Positions 12,050-23,268 of a stretch of 64,000 nucleotides of DNA are shown here, piece by piece. This stretch comes from Staphylotrichum longicolle (lineage: Eukaryota > Ascomycota > Sordariomycetes > Sordariales > Chaetomiaceae). Where the stretch lies: assembly GCA_019096155.1 (NCBI GenBank), contig JAHCVI010000005.1:2490468-2554467 (forward strand), written 5' to 3'. The notes under the pieces are model-generated. The model did no database searches and was not told where the DNA came from. It saw only the letters and a list, made by a program, of their open reading frames with translations. Both the position numbers and the translations under genes were made by a program. How positions within the stretch are numbered: position 1 is the stretch's first letter; each line of letters starts with the position of its first letter.

Positions 12050-13222
12050 GGTGACGGTTTGGTGGGACTTTTGACCTCTGTGTGACACGAAATGGGAAAA
12101 CTGGATGTACTGTGCAGGAAGATGCGAGGTTGGAGATGGGATTGCAGCTTTTCGGTTCAAGTGCGAACCAAGGTAGGTCTAGTCAGACTGGAAGGCAGGC
12201 TTGGATCACTCCGATCGTGTCCGACGGCCTCCACCGCACCACGAGGAGGGGTAGCTCTTGACGATGAGGGGCAGCTCGGCGTGGGGGTTGGGCTTATCAG
12301 TTGAAGCTATCACTGACCCTAACCCTCTTCTTGTCGGCCAGACCCTCTCTAAGAGGCTGTCGTCGGATGGTCTCAGCATCCAGACAGGAAAGAGCAAGAC
12401 GGGAACGGACGCCCTGTCGCTCCTCCGAGTAGGATTCGACCCGTTTCATCCTGGAGGGTTCATCTTACCGTCTCCGGCCGCGGGTCCTTCTTGGCAGCAG
12501 CACGTCAGCTGTGGTGATGTCCACTCGTACGCGCAAAGGAGAACCCAACAGAAACCTGCTCATTTCTGCTCTCAAAGCGAGCAACACATTTGGGCAATCA
12601 ACTGTTGGCTGCATACTTCGGACACACCCTTTTCTCCTTCCTGTTTTGACTGTGCCCAATTGTTTGTTTGGTCACGGGCGTCTTCTTTCAAGTCAACAAG
12701 CGGCATAGGCGTTCATTCAACTTGCTCACGCTACAATCCTAATGACGGCTTCATATGGATTCAAGACAATGTCCGGTAATCGCCAACGTTTCCCAGATGG
12801 CGAGACAGGGGCATCGCAAAACAAGGGATACCTCCAAGCTGACGCCCTGCGAGCGCCACGTCAAGACGCGGTTGGTGTTGGCGGGCCAGTTGCTTCCGTT
12901 GTTGCTTTCGGCTGTCACTTGATGCCATCTTCAGAGGACAGAGTCCGAGAGTCTCGGTGTCGAAGTGCTTGTTTAAAGCTCTCATGGTGACTAGAAATAG
13001 ACCGGTCTCTCCACTATGGCATTCGAAGATTTTAGTATGCTCTCGTGCCATCCCTCAGCTTGTCCTTTGTCGCCTCCGTTGCTGAAGACGTCTTTGTGTT
13101 TACAGCCCCTGAAATACTGCCTTTCCCACCCCGAGGGCCAGACATTCCCTCAAGTCCATTAACTCAGTCAACATGTTTGTGCCCACTGCTTCGACCCTCA
13201 CAACGAGCCTTACGCTCTTGCT
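12050..13222. other. Intergenic between divergent ureG and DJ-1-like gene
   Basis: About 1.17 kb with no supported gene. One short CCCTAACCCT match near 12318 is not a telomere array. The remainder should hold the promoters of the two flanking genes. Confidence 0.5.
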
Positions 13223-14206
13223 ATGCTCCTCTCCCTCGTCAACCCTACTTCCGGGACCTCTCTCCCACCTCGCTCTGACTCCAAGAGCTGCGGATCCGGT
13301 AGGTGCCCAACCACCACAACACCTTGACAAAAGACACTTACCACCACCATTAAGGCAACACCACCACCACCAACCTAAACCCGGACCTATTCGCTATGGC
13401 TTTCTCCCCGCCCGCCTTTTCCGTGCTCGACGTCTTCGGCCCCTTGGAGATCTTCCAAGCCCTCTCGCGGCAAACTCACCTCGAGCTCTCCTCCTGGGAC
13501 GCACCCTCGACCCCATCAGCACAGCACCGCTCAGCGCTGCCATGAACAAGTTCAACTCGTCGTTCTACCCCGCCGTGGTGACTACGCACACCTACGCCGA
13601 CAACCCGCCCATCGACGTGCTGGTCATCCCGGGCGGCGCCGCCTCGCGGAATCCCGACCTCGGGCCCGAGAAGGAGTACATCAGGAAGTTGTTCCCCAAG
13701 CTTGAGTATCTGATCACCATCTGCACCGGCGCGGGCATTGCCGCGCAGTCGGGCGTGTTGGACGGCCACCGGGCGACGACGAACAAGGCGGCGTGGAACA
13801 CCATGGTGCCCATGGGGCCCAAGGTGAAGTGGTAAGTCCTGCCGTTCCCCCGCAAACTTTCAGCGAAAAGAAAGAAGAAAATGTTAAAACATTTGTGACA
13901 GGGTCTCGCCCGCCCGCTGGGTTGAAGACGGCAAGGTGTGGAGCTCATCAGGGGTAAGTCCTTACCCCCTCCCTGTACCTCTGCACGAACTCGCCCTCCC
14001 TGTTCCCCCATTTCTACCGTGCTCCTGACCTGACACCTTGACAGGTGACGGCCGGCATAGACCTCGCCTTCGAATTCATCAAGCAAAAGTACGACAACGG
14101 CTCAGCCATTGCCGAGTCGATTTCTGGCAGCGTGGAGCACGTCATCGTCACCGACTGGCGCTACGACCCCTTTGCCGACAAGTTCCACGTCCCGCCGCAG
14201 AACTAA
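13223..14206 (+). CDS. DJ-1/PfpI (ThiJ)-like protein, frameshifted
   Basis: DJ-1/PfpI-superfamily, amidotransferase-like fold. The proposed exons are 13223-13298, 13355-13831, 13902-13953 and 14045-14206. Upstream of about 13490 the frame reads AFSPPAFSVLDVFGPLEIFQAL, the family's first strand and helix. Downstream a different frame reads LLGRTLDPISTAPL, then the core DVLVIPGGAASRNPD and the nucleophile elbow ITICTGAGIAAQSG with the expected Cys. The two halves join only if one base is missing after about 13490; no GT-AG intron can bridge them. The last exons give SPARWVEDGKVWSSSGVTAGIDLAFEF (read in two pieces across a splice) and the DWRYDPFADKFHVP end. The start is uncertain: the ATG at 13223 splices in frame, while 13173 offers a signal-like peptide but is out of phase. 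With the base restored, length is about 255 residues. Confidence 0.7.
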
Positions 14207-14845
14207 GGCTATCCCCATCTTCTCTGTTAAATATTGTTTTCTATCTATGAATATGTCAATGGCATTGTATCTTTCTCTCGTGAATCTTAAACCTGAAATT
14301 TAACTTGACCACAATAAGGAGAGCGGGGTGGTGGGAGCCGCAGAGAGACACACTTCAACCAGTTTGGTTTCAGAACAAACACAGACGCTTGATTAGTTAC
14401 AGTACATAGCTCAACTAGTGGTTCAATACCGGACTCGTGTGCGGTACAAGCACTCATACGACCTTTATCCTCCCTCAACCATCATGGACGGTGAAGCTGG
14501 AAACCGCAAGGGTGAAAAACAAGCCCATGGAAGGAAATGAGAAGAAAAAAAGAATTAACAAGAGAAAACAAACACTCAGACCTTCATGCCAATGCTGAAA
14601 GATCTCAACTCCACAACAAGGATATGTCTCGCAGAACCACCGTGTCAAAATGTCCCCAAAAAGCACCAGCCGGTCAGTCAGCCCATTCCACCGATCTCAA
14701 CAGTGGTAACGTCCTCTCCTCCAAACACTCGCACCGGATTCCCTCCCCACTTCCATCGCATGCTCACCAACCTCACGCTCCAAACCTTCCAACCCTCAAG
14801 CCCCTCCAACCTCTTCCCCATCCCTCACCCCGCCCATAACAGACC
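14207..14845. other. Intergenic between convergent genes
   Basis: About 640 bp without a supported protein gene. A tRNA-like fragment lies near 14393-14455 (see findings). The right end is C/T-rich and merges with the 3' region of the chromodomain gene. Confidence 0.5.
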
Positions 14846-17800
14846 CTACACAGACCCCGCCCCAGACCCAACCGACTCCCTCCTGTCCTTGCCGCTGCTC
14901 CCCTCCCCGCTCCGAGGACGCTGCCCGTGCCCTTGCCCGTGCCCGTGCCCGTGCCCGTGCCCCTGCGCCGCCCCGTCCCCGATCCGCAACGCATTAAACA
15001 CATTCTCCCACGACGCCACGTTCACGTGCCCAAACCCGCGGCCCTCGGCCTGCTGCTCCTTGTACCAGTCCATCGTCGGCGGGAAGCGGTAGCGCATGTG
15101 CGTCGCGCCGGCGCCGTTCCTGGTCCGCGTGAGGCGCGCTTCCTCGTGCAGTCTGTTGATGCACCTCGATCTACCGCCGCCGCCGCCGCCGCTGCCGCTG
15201 TTGTTGTTGTCGGTGTGCCCGCGGGGTGGGTGGAAGATGATGCGTGTGGATGGGTCGAGTTTGGACGGGCCCTCCGGGTCGGGGGTGTTTGTGTCCATTT
15301 CAACGTCCATGTCCATGTGCGTGTCCACGGGATGGTGGTCGACGAAGAGGGCCGAGTCGGCGTTGCTGCTGCTTGCGGTGGCGGGGGAGCGGGCGGATGC
15401 GGACGAGGGGCCGAGGGCGACACGGCGGTACCCTTTGGCCTCCATCACCTGCTCTGGGGCGGGGAGAAAAGTCCTAATGTTCCCGAGAATTTGCCGCAGG
15501 TATTTGAGGGTGACGTCCAGAGGGTACCTGGAGTCGCAGTCGGCGGGCCAGTCCCAGCCGCCGAACCAGACCTGGTCGAGCCAAGTGCCGTTGTTCTTTG
15601 CGTCGCCATTCTCACGGACGAACTGGATCAGCTGGCGCTGCATGTAGATGAGGTCCTGTTCCGCAGGCGCGCGGCCGTTGGGGTAGCGGGTTCGAGCGGC
15701 CAGGTCCCAGATGACGAGTTCGCAACGGCTGTATGGCTTCTTATGCGGGTTGACCGGGCGATAGGCGGCAATCCAGGGGTGCCTTTCGAGGGGCTTCGCG
15801 GGTGGAGGGTCCTCGGGATCCCACTCTTTGTCGATGGTGTAGAAGAAACCGAGGTAGGTATTGTACCCGAACTTGGGGCCACCAATACCGGTACCATTCT
15901 TCCTGTAACAGGGCCCGAAGGGGAAAGTAAAGTTAAACCAGTCAATGATTCTGGCGAACTTTACAGAGAAATCCCCAAAGTGCGTTGCCATCTGCATGTC
16001 TAGCCAGGAGACGGGAAACTTGTACAGAGTCCATTGTGTCCTGAACCCATCCAAGTTGTTCAAACGATCGAGATAATCGGCAAAGCAGTCAGTGTTCTCC
16101 ATCTGAATGATGTCGCTTCGAAAGGACCAACGCCCTGGTTCGATCCCGGGCCCATCGCTCCTGTGAATGAGAGCCCGTCCGCGGGCGTCAGCGTCGTTGA
16201 CTTCGCGTTCCGATGCCTCGACTTGATCGTTCCTCTCCTGAACGACCTCCAAGTATGCATCGGGGTCGTTTATTGTGTCCTCGGAGTAGGTTGGTATCCG
16301 AACACGGCGTTCTCCCCTTTCGCACCCGTGCATCTTTATTGTCGGGCTCGAGCCGATAACGTGAAACTTGCGAAACTGGTCGGCTCGCAGCGTCGACCAC
16401 CAGCCAAACCAGTTGACCAGGCTCTGTTCGTCGTTAGGATCAATAGATTCGTCCGCGTATACGAGCGAGCTGTTGTCCTCATCGTGGGCGAACGGTCCCG
16501 CCTCCAACATCCGGGCCATGTGCAAGTCCTCCGCGAGGGCTGCTGCTGCATAGCGGCAATCACAGTCCTCCCTGCTCAGCCCACAAAGGTTAGCTTTCAT
16601 CTCTGGAAGCATGTCGTCTGAAGATTTCCACAACTCTTGTCTAGCGCTGTATCTCTCGTCGGCCAACTCTGCCATGAATTCGTGAATGTTGTGTGCGGTA
16701 ATGAGACGGAAGCCAAAGTTTCTGGCTCGATATTTGCTGAACCATTTGAAGAACTCGAGCGAGCGCGTTGGCTCAGACACCAGGAAGCTCGGGGTGAGAA
16801 AGATGGCTGTGCGGTACGGGAAGAGCCGTGTGAGCCGCATCTCCCCGGGAGGCACCAGACTCTCGGGTCCCGAGATGGAGGGGTACAATGGTAGGCCATG
16901 GATAGGCTCGGAGAAACACCAATATTCGTCATTCCTGGTGATTAGGTACTTGGATAGGTTTGGGAACCGACGCAAGCTCCATGCCAGTGTCTCGTGGATG
17001 ATAACTACCCCGGGGCTGTATTCGACCCGAGACCGGAAGGCATCCCAGCCTCCGGGTTGGTGGCTGGCGAAGATATGGCATTTGGGATTGCTCGCACGCA
17101 GCCAATGGAACAGCGCCAGCTCAACGTCCCTTCTCGAGTTTGGAATCGCCAGAAAGAAACTGGGGATGGCAGGCGGCCTCGACATTGTCGGTAGTAGCTT
17201 GTTGAAATCGAAATCAAAGAGACGCTTCATCATCGTCTCCCGCGCGGACCGGCTGTCTTCCTTCCTGGCTTCTGGTTTCGAGTCTTTGTTGTCCACTGTA
17301 GACTCCCGCGAGGGAGTCAACGGCGGCAGTACGGATTTGCAATCTCCCCATGAGGCGAAGATGATGTACCCCAGTGTTGCCCCCGAGGGGCTTGCGGGCT
17401 CTTGGTCGAGTGGCAACGCGCCTTTCAGAGATTCCTGCAATGCTTCTTTCCACTCCTCGCACTTTGTTGGGTAGACCAAGACATTGTACTGCGCCTGGCC
17501 GCAGTAAAGGGCGATCAAGCCGCCCGTCAGATGTTGTGCGACCCGCTCCAGGGCCGGCTCGTCTCCTTGGGCTGTGATCGTACCACTCGCGAGGAGCTCT
17601 GCAACCAGTGACCCAAGTTTGAAGCCCGTCGTCTTTGCGAAACAAGTATGGCTGAACGCTAGAGTCTCTGCTTCCAAAAAGTCGGCGAGCCATGAGTGTT
17701 GGCTCCTTGATACGCTTGGAGCCCCAATGAAAGTCGCTTCAACGGAGGATTGACCGAAGACCAACTTTTTGTCAAAATTCTGGGTACTGTGAATCGGCAA

Positions 17801-19105
17801 CATGCTCGGTCTTTGCTGCGGAGACAGCATAGGAGGGTCAAGGTCCATCAGCTCTGGCTCTTGGACTAATGCAGGCTGTTCCTCGTCTCCCTCAAGGAAC
17901 CGAACAGATTTCCGTTTCCTTCTTGGAGGTGCCGCCTCAGAGCCTGTGGTGGTGGACGTTGGGCTCATGAGCGCGGATGTCTGCGGAGGCCCGAATGGGC
18001 TTGCATCCGGGCGCTCGAGTTGCGGAGAGACCTGAGTAGGACTCAGGATAGAACCACTTGAGCCGCGCCTACTGATAGCCTGTCCGCTGCGGAGATCGAA
18101 GAGCTGCATTGTGGAAGGATCCGGAGCCATGTCTTCCTTGTCACGACTCCGTAGCTGGGCCAGTCTGCGGTAGCGATGTCTGTCAAACAGCTTTGGCTCT
18201 TTTGTCGCATCAGCCATAGCATCCTTGAGAGCGGGTCGTGGCTTTCTCATTCGTCCGCTAGTAAAAATGTTGCCCGTTGGTTGGATCGTGCTTTTCTTTG
18301 CCGTGAGAGTCTTGCGGGGAGGCTTGCTTGCCGGTGCTCCTGTCGTGGGAATGGAGATTCTAGGTCTCGGCTTTGGTTGAAGCACCGTGTTCGTCGATGC
18401 TTTTCTTGACTTTCTGGCCGTTCCCTGGTAGCCAGTAGTTTGCGGGGGCGCTGTTTGTTTCCGGCTGTTGGTTGACAAGGGCGCTTCTGTTTGCGGCTCA
18501 TGGCGCCCAATGCTTGGCCATCTGGCCTCGCCTTGCGTCCCGGCGCTACCTGCAGCCACAGAACCGGAGGTTGGGCTTCCTTCAAACCTCTTTTGTTGAT
18601 TTTGGGACCGCGATGCTGATGCAGGCTCTGAGACTGAACCCTCAATCTGGGGTTGCTCCTCAGCGGCTTCTTCATCGCTTGAATCCTCATCAAGCAACGG
18701 CTCCGTCAAAGGCAAGCCTAGCCTTTTCCGCTTGAGATTTCGTTGGCGATGGCGCCTTTTCCTTCCCTTCTCTTTCTGCTCCCGCGCGTCATAGTACTTT
18801 TGAACATCGAAGGGTTCGAGCTCGCCAGTTGCGTGTTTGGCTTTGTCTTCCTCCCACATCGCCTTGAGCTCACTGCCGAGATTCGACTCGGCCTCCCATG
18901 TGCTGTCATGGAGCGGGAAGCCCGTCCACTCTACAAGATAGTACATCTTGCCTTTGAATTGCTCTTCGGCTAGGATATTCTCGACTAGGAAATCTTGGTC
19001 GGGGTCGTGTCCTGAGACTGTGGATGTCAACGAGATGTTGTCGTCACTCTCATCTTGGTCAGGAGAGGCAACCCCAAACGAGGCAGGGGGGACGTTCTTG
19101 AACAT
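14846..19105 (-). CDS. Large N-terminal chromodomain protein
   Basis: Single uninterrupted minus-strand ORF of 1419 residues. A chromodomain lies at about residues 38-85 (FLVENILAEEQFKGKMYYLV then EWTGFPLHDSTWEAESNL). Its aromatic-cage positions are F39, W60 and F63, consistent with methyl-lysine (H3K9me-type) binding. A basic NLS-like stretch (GRKRRHRQRNLKRKR) and a roughly 300-residue disordered, Ser/Pro-rich region follow. The middle (about 450-900) is folded, with motifs such as HWLRASNPKCHIFASHQPGG and RTAIFLTPSFLVSEPTRSLEF. The C-terminal block has several Trp/Tyr-rich motifs (FPFGPCYRKNGTGIGGPKFG) and ends in a Gly-His repeat. The architecture recalls heterochromatin effectors such as fission yeast Chp1 or Neurospora CDP proteins, but orthology cannot be settled here. 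Start MFKNVPPASF is the first ATG in frame. Confidence 0.82.
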   Translation of the reverse strand: MFKNVPPASFGVASPDQDESDDNISLTSTVSGHDPDQDFLVENILAEEQFKGKMYYLVEWTGFPLHDSTWEAESNLGSELKAMWEEDKAKHATGELEPFDVQKYYDAREQKEKGRKRRHRQRNLKRKRLGLPLTEPLLDEDSSDEEAAEEQPQIEGSVSEPASASRSQNQQKRFEGSPTSGSVAAGSAGTQGEARWPSIGRHEPQTEAPLSTNSRKQTAPPQTTGYQGTARKSRKASTNTVLQPKPRPRISIPTTGAPASKPPRKTLTAKKSTIQPTGNIFTSGRMRKPRPALKDAMADATKEPKLFDRHRYRRLAQLRSRDKEDMAPDPSTMQLFDLRSGQAISRRGSSGSILSPTQVSPQLERPDASPFGPPQTSALMSPTSTTTGSEAAPPRRKRKSVRFLEGDEEQPALVQEPELMDLDPPMLSPQQRPSMLPIHSTQNFDKKLVFGQSSVEATFIGAPSVSRSQHSWLADFLEAETLAFSHTCFAKTTGFKLGSLVAELLASGTITAQGDEPALERVAQHLTGGLIALYCGQAQYNVLVYPTKCEEWKEALQESLKGALPLDQEPASPSGATLGYIIFASWGDCKSVLPPLTPSRESTVDNKDSKPEARKEDSRSARETMMKRLFDFDFNKLLPTMSRPPAIPSFFLAIPNSRRDVELALFHWLRASNPKCHIFASHQPGGWDAFRSRVEYSPGVVIIHETLAWSLRRFPNLSKYLITRNDEYWCFSEPIHGLPLYPSISGPESLVPPGEMRLTRLFPYRTAIFLTPSFLVSEPTRSLEFFKWFSKYRARNFGFRLITAHNIHEFMAELADERYSARQELWKSSDDMLPEMKANLCGLSREDCDCRYAAAALAEDLHMARMLEAGPFAHDEDNSSLVYADESIDPNDEQSLVNWFGWWSTLRADQFRKFHVIGSSPTIKMHGCERGERRVRIPTYSEDTINDPDAYLEVVQERNDQVEASEREVNDADARGRALIHRSDGPGIEPGRWSFRSDIIQMENTDCFADYLDRLNNLDGFRTQWTLYKFPVSWLDMQMATHFGDFSVKFARIIDWFNFTFPFGPCYRKNGTGIGGPKFGYNTYLGFFYTIDKEWDPEDPPPAKPLERHPWIAAYRPVNPHKKPYSRCELVIWDLAARTRYPNGRAPAEQDLIYMQRQLIQFVRENGDAKNNGTWLDQVWFGGWDWPADCDSRYPLDVTLKYLRQILGNIRTFLPAPEQVMEAKGYRRVALGPSSASARSPATASSSNADSALFVDHHPVDTHMDMDVEMDTNTPDPEGPSKLDPSTRIIFHPPRGHTDNNNSGSGGGGGGRSRCINRLHEEARLTRTRNGAGATHMRYRFPPTMDWYKEQQAEGRGFGHVNVASWENVFNALRIGDGAAQGHGHGHGHGQGHGQRPRSGEGSSGKDRRESVGSGAGSV
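14923..14966. repeat. CCCGTG hexanucleotide repeat encoding Gly-His run
   Basis: About seven imperfect copies of CCCGTG on the plus strand. On the coding (minus) strand they give the GHGHGHGHGQGHGQ tail of the chromodomain protein. Unit length 6 keeps frame on expansion. Confidence 0.85.
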
Positions 19106-20475
19106 GGTGGGGACTTAGTTTGAGGACCTAGCCTCAAGCCCGCGCTGGTGTGTTCAATCAAACAGTCTTGCCGGCTCGAGGAAGGGGTCGACGGGGAACC
19201 AAATGCTGCTGTGTTCGACTGCTCAGTGGCGAACTGCCCACCGTTTGAGAAAGCTGGATTTCGGATGGCCGATGCGTGGCTGTCACGACCGGGTGTGAGA
19301 TGGAGTTGTGAGTCGTGTCGAATTGAGAGGGGTGATTTCTTTTTTGGCTCGAACTGGATTTGACAGAGTAGTCCTTTGGCCGGAAGCGGAAAGAACACTC
19401 AGTGGTATGCACCGAATATTGACTTTCCTTGTGGATGCTGTAATCGATTTGATTGATTGCGGTTTGTGAAGCATCAGTGAGATGCGGGCAGACAACCTCT
19501 GGGCCTTGTCTGTGATGGAGAGATGACCTAACCTATCATGTGGCTATCAATAACGTGGCTGCCAAGGGTTCAGTGTTAAGGGCAAGCTTGAAAATGACTT
19601 ACATCCAATTGAACTCTGACAGTTTGGGAGTAAACAAATCGCCCGTCGGTCCCTTGGGCTGCTGGGCAACTGGCGAAAGTCGGCCAATTGGCCCAAGTTG
19701 CTGGGGGTGGGTTGGGGTTTGATTTCAGGTGTGGATTTGAGCCAAGGGAACCGTGCTGAAAGTTATTGAACCCATTTTCCATTTCCATTTCTACAGGCAG
19801 GCGTTGCAGCCAATTAGGAAAGCGCCCTGGCTCATTTCGCACTTTTCAGCCATAAGCTGCTCTTTTCCAAAAAGTTTCAGAAGTTTCATTAGCTGACAGA
19901 TCCGGTTTGCACTGACGTTTGAATGCCAAGCTTAGGTGGTTTCAGCAATTGTTTCCCGTAGGCTGTCTTTGAACGAAATGCCTATCCTTGATGCTCAGAC
20001 CCTCCGTTTGCGCGCCCGGACAGATAACAGCTGCCTAATCTATGGCTTGCGTCTCCTTTCCAGGCGGCCACTTAGACCAGTGGAGGCACGTGATGAGTGC
20101 TACCCGCAAAGTTCTGAACGAGTTGCAACACTTGTGCCCTCAGAGAGTCAAAAAAACAGCTGGTTGGGTTGATGGGTGTGGGACAAGGTCTCTAAGTCTT
20201 GACCACACAAGTACAAGTGCTGAGCCTCTTGCTGGGCCAGTTTGCTGGTCTTTGTGCTGAGCACAGCCAACCCTTGCCGTGGATCGCCTCAAGAACCCCG
20301 GCACCGCCACTCGTCGTCAGCTGCAAACACCACTTCGACCAACGGCCCACCTTCCAAGCCGCACCGACCATCCTCCTGACTCTCCTTACATCAATCAGCC
20401 TGCACAGCGCACCAGCACATCGCCGTTTCGCGGGACTCTCCGATCTCATTTCGCGCATAATTTCCCACCGCAACC
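19106..20475. other. Divergent intergenic region, chromodomain gene / RAB11
   Basis: 1.37 kb between divergent start codons. No ORF with family resemblance was seen. CT-rich sequence just before 20476 looks like the RAB11 leader. Confidence 0.5.
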
Positions 20476-21410
20476 ATGGCCAACGACGAGTACGATGTAA
20501 GATGTTCCTCCCCTCTGGCTCTCGCCGGTTTCTGTGCGCGGGCATGCGCTAACCTACGGCGCTTGCTTAGTTCCTCTTCAAAGGTGCCGACCGACCCAAC
20601 CCGATGCGCCCCTCCCCCCACCGTCGCGCGAGCACTCGGCTGACTCTTCTGGCGTTTCTTACTAGTGGTGTTGATTGGAGACTCGGGTGTCGGAAAGTCC
20701 AACCTGCTCAGTCGGTTCACGCGCAATGAGTTCAACCTAGACTCCAAGTCGACCATCGGCGTCGAGTTCGCCACGAGGTCGATCCAGATCGACAACAAGA
20801 CCATCAAGGCGCAGATTTGGGACACTGCGGGCCAGGAACGATACCGCGCCATTACCTCTGCCTACTACCGCGGCGCTGTCGGCGCGCTGCTCGTCTACGA
20901 CATCAGCAAGAGCCTCTCGTTCGAGAACGTGACCCGGTGGTTGAAGGAGCTGCGGGACCATGCGGACAGCAACATTGTCATCATGCTCGTGGGCAACAAG
21001 ACCGATCAGCGGCACCTGAGAGCCGTGCCGACAGAGGACGGCAAGAACTTTGCGAGTATGTTGCGACAGTTGTTGGAGGTCACAGTGGGCGGCAGCAAAG
21101 AGCAGGACTGACAAGTACTTAGGCGAGAACGGGCTTTCCTTTATTGAGACTTCGGCGCTTGAGGCCACCAATGTTGACCTCGCCTTCCAAAACATCCTGA
21201 CCTGTAAGGCCCTGGCTCAATTCTACCCTTCAGTCTTCTTTGGGGACAAAGCTGACATTCGTTTGTTTCGCAGCCATCTACCAGATCGTGTCGAGCAAGA
21301 GCTTGCAGGAGGATGGGCCAGACGTCGGCAAGAAGTTTGACCCGAGGGAAGGCAACAACATCTCGCTCAGCCAGGAGGGAGGGAAGGAAGATTCGAAGGG
21401 TTGCTGTTAA
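20476..21410 (+). CDS. YPT31: Rab11/Ypt31 small GTPase
   Basis: Rab GTPase of late Golgi, recycling endosome and exocytic traffic. Five exons are proposed: 20476-20496, 20571-20583, 20666-21055, 21123-21203 and 21274-21410. They encode 213 residues, the normal length. The start [20 protein letters not shown] is assembled from three exons, including a 13 bp micro-exon. Motifs: P-loop GDSGVGKS, switch [11 protein letters not shown], switch [26 protein letters not shown] and [18 protein letters not shown]. The C-terminus SKGCC provides the double-Cys prenylation site. All splice phases were checked by codon restoration (for example GCGA|GC gives Ala-Ser before ENGLSF). Confidence 0.95.
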
Positions 21411-22190
21411 TACCTGGGTCCGGCACGATTACATGGCGTCACTTATGTCTGATACGAACTGGGGAAACTTCTTATGGCCATGGGGGACACGGGATCTGCT
21501 ACACCTTGGGACGTTGGGGTTGAATTCTGAGGGGGTATTCTAGTTTTCTTCTTTTTGTTCTGCTTTACCTGTGCTGGCTGTTGGGATTTTCGCAATGGTT
21601 TCCGACCAACCTTGATGCATGGATTACGAGGCAGTTAGTTGAATGGACACGAGGCAATACCTCAATATTTACTGTCACAGGACCGCAGGCGTCAAGACTC
21701 CCAAAATGACGATCACAAGAGTCGATCTCCACCCATCGAACCCCTCTTCGAATCCTCACGGTGGGTTTAGGGGCCGAACGGAATCGGACGGTGGCTTGCA
21801 CCCCAGCAGACTTGATTCTCGAGGGACTATTTGTGTCTTCGTCATTCAGCATGTGCTTCCAAACCAGTGGCCCGTCTGTTTGTCTTTGTCTTGAGAGCAC
21901 CATGTCAGCACTTTGAGAACTCCAAAGGCCATGTGGACTTTTTGCAGGGTGCTTTCATGTTTCATGTCTCAGACTCGAACAGGGGCACAGGCCCGATCCT
22001 GACCGCCTTCTGGAAATGACGATAAGAACGGCGTGGGGACGACAGATAAGGCTTATCAGTGAGTGGGGCCTTGTGGTCCGCTGAACTTTTTTTACGCCGA
22101 GTGCCCTGCATCGCGACAGGTTGTCAAAGCAGCAGAAGAGGCCCCGCCAAGAACACCAACGCTTCTGCATTCCATCCACCAGCAAACAAA
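21411..22190. other. Intergenic, no gene seen
   Basis: 780 bp between same-strand RAB11 and BRX1. It holds a T-rich 3' region at 21540-21570 and the BRX1 leader. No conserved ORF was recognised. Confidence 0.5.
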
Positions 22191-23268
22191 ATGGCGGCAG
22201 TTTACAAGTCGTTATCTAAGAGCGCCTCTAAGGCCGACAAGGACACAGATGGCAGCAATGGCGCCGTGGAGAGGAAAAACAAGCAGAGGGTGTTGATCCT
22301 CTCATCAAGAGGTGTCACGTATAGGTACGGACGGGCGACATACATTCTGCCGTGGCAAGGCTCTCATGGCTGACTTGATCGATATTTAGGCATCGTCATC
22401 TTTTGAACGACTTAGCGGCGATGCTCCCCCACGGCCGGAAAGACGTCAAGTTCGACTCCAAGTCCAAGCTGTACCAGCTCAACGAGTTGGCCGAACTCTA
22501 CAACTGCAACAACGTGCTCTTCTTCGAGGCGAGGAAAGGGAAGGATTTGTACATGTGGATGAGCAAGGTGCCCAATGGGCCGACTGTCAAGTTCCACGCC
22601 CAAAACCGTGAGTTGGGAGTTTAAGTTCAAGGCGACCTTGGACGAACCGCCAGCTGACCAGCATTAAAGTGCACACAATGGAAGAACTCCATTTCACAGG
22701 AAACTGCCTCAAGGGCTCGCGGCCAATTCTCTCGTTCGACGGCGCTTTCGAGACAGAACCCCACCTCCGCGTCATCAAGGAGGTCTTCCTCCACATTTTT
22801 GGCGTGCCCCAGGGCGCGCGCAAGTCGAAGCCCTTCATCGACCACGTCATGGGCTTCAGCGTGGCCGACGGCAAGATCTGGATCCGCAACTACGAGGTTC
22901 GGGAAGTCGAGAAGGCCAAGGGCGACGACAACGACGCGGCGGACGACGGCGACAAGAACAAGGGGCGCAAGAGCAAGGGCGGCGCGCTCGACAACACGGA
23001 CGTCAGCCTGGTCGAGATTGGCCCGCGGTTTGTGCTCACGCCCATAGTCATCCAGGAGGGCGCGTTTGGCGGCCCGATCATCTACGAGAACAAGCGGTTC
23101 ATCTCGCCGAACCAGGTCCGGTCCGACTTGCGCAAGGCGAAGGCGAGCAGGCACGGGGCGCGGATGGAGCAGCAGCGGGATACCCTGGCCAGGAGGAGGG
23201 CGCTTGGGCTGGAGGACAAGGGGCAGAAGGATCGCAGCGGATTAGATACCCGAGAGCTGTTTGCTTAG
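22191..23268 (+). CDS. BRX1: Ribosome biogenesis protein Brx1 (Brix domain)
   Basis: 60S subunit assembly factor of the nucleolus, Brix-domain RNA-binding family. Exons are 22191-22324, 22390-22607 and 22670-23268; introns are 65 and 62 bp; length 316 residues. The Brix domain begins at KQRVLILSSRGVTYRHRHLL, with the first splice inside YRHRH. It continues through LFFEARKGKDLYMWMSKVPNG, then QNLHTMEELHFTGNCLKGSR across the second splice, and LRVIKEVFLHIFGVP. An acidic/Lys-rich insert (KGDDNDAADDGDKNKGRKS) precedes the last conserved strands (LVEIGPRFVLTPIVIQEGAF). The tail is basic. Start and length match the family. Confidence 0.95.

Noticed and set aside
12310..12330. Telomere-like CCCTAACCCT
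   Set aside because: A single partial match in unique sequence flanked by genes; not an array.
13173..13298. Signal-peptide-like first exon for the DJ-1 gene starting at 13173
   Set aside because: It splices out of phase with the next exon. The ATG at 13223 in another frame is phase-compatible, though neither start is proven.
14927..16003. 358-codon plus-strand ORF
   Set aside because: Shadow of the chromodomain gene on the other strand; no family resemblance.
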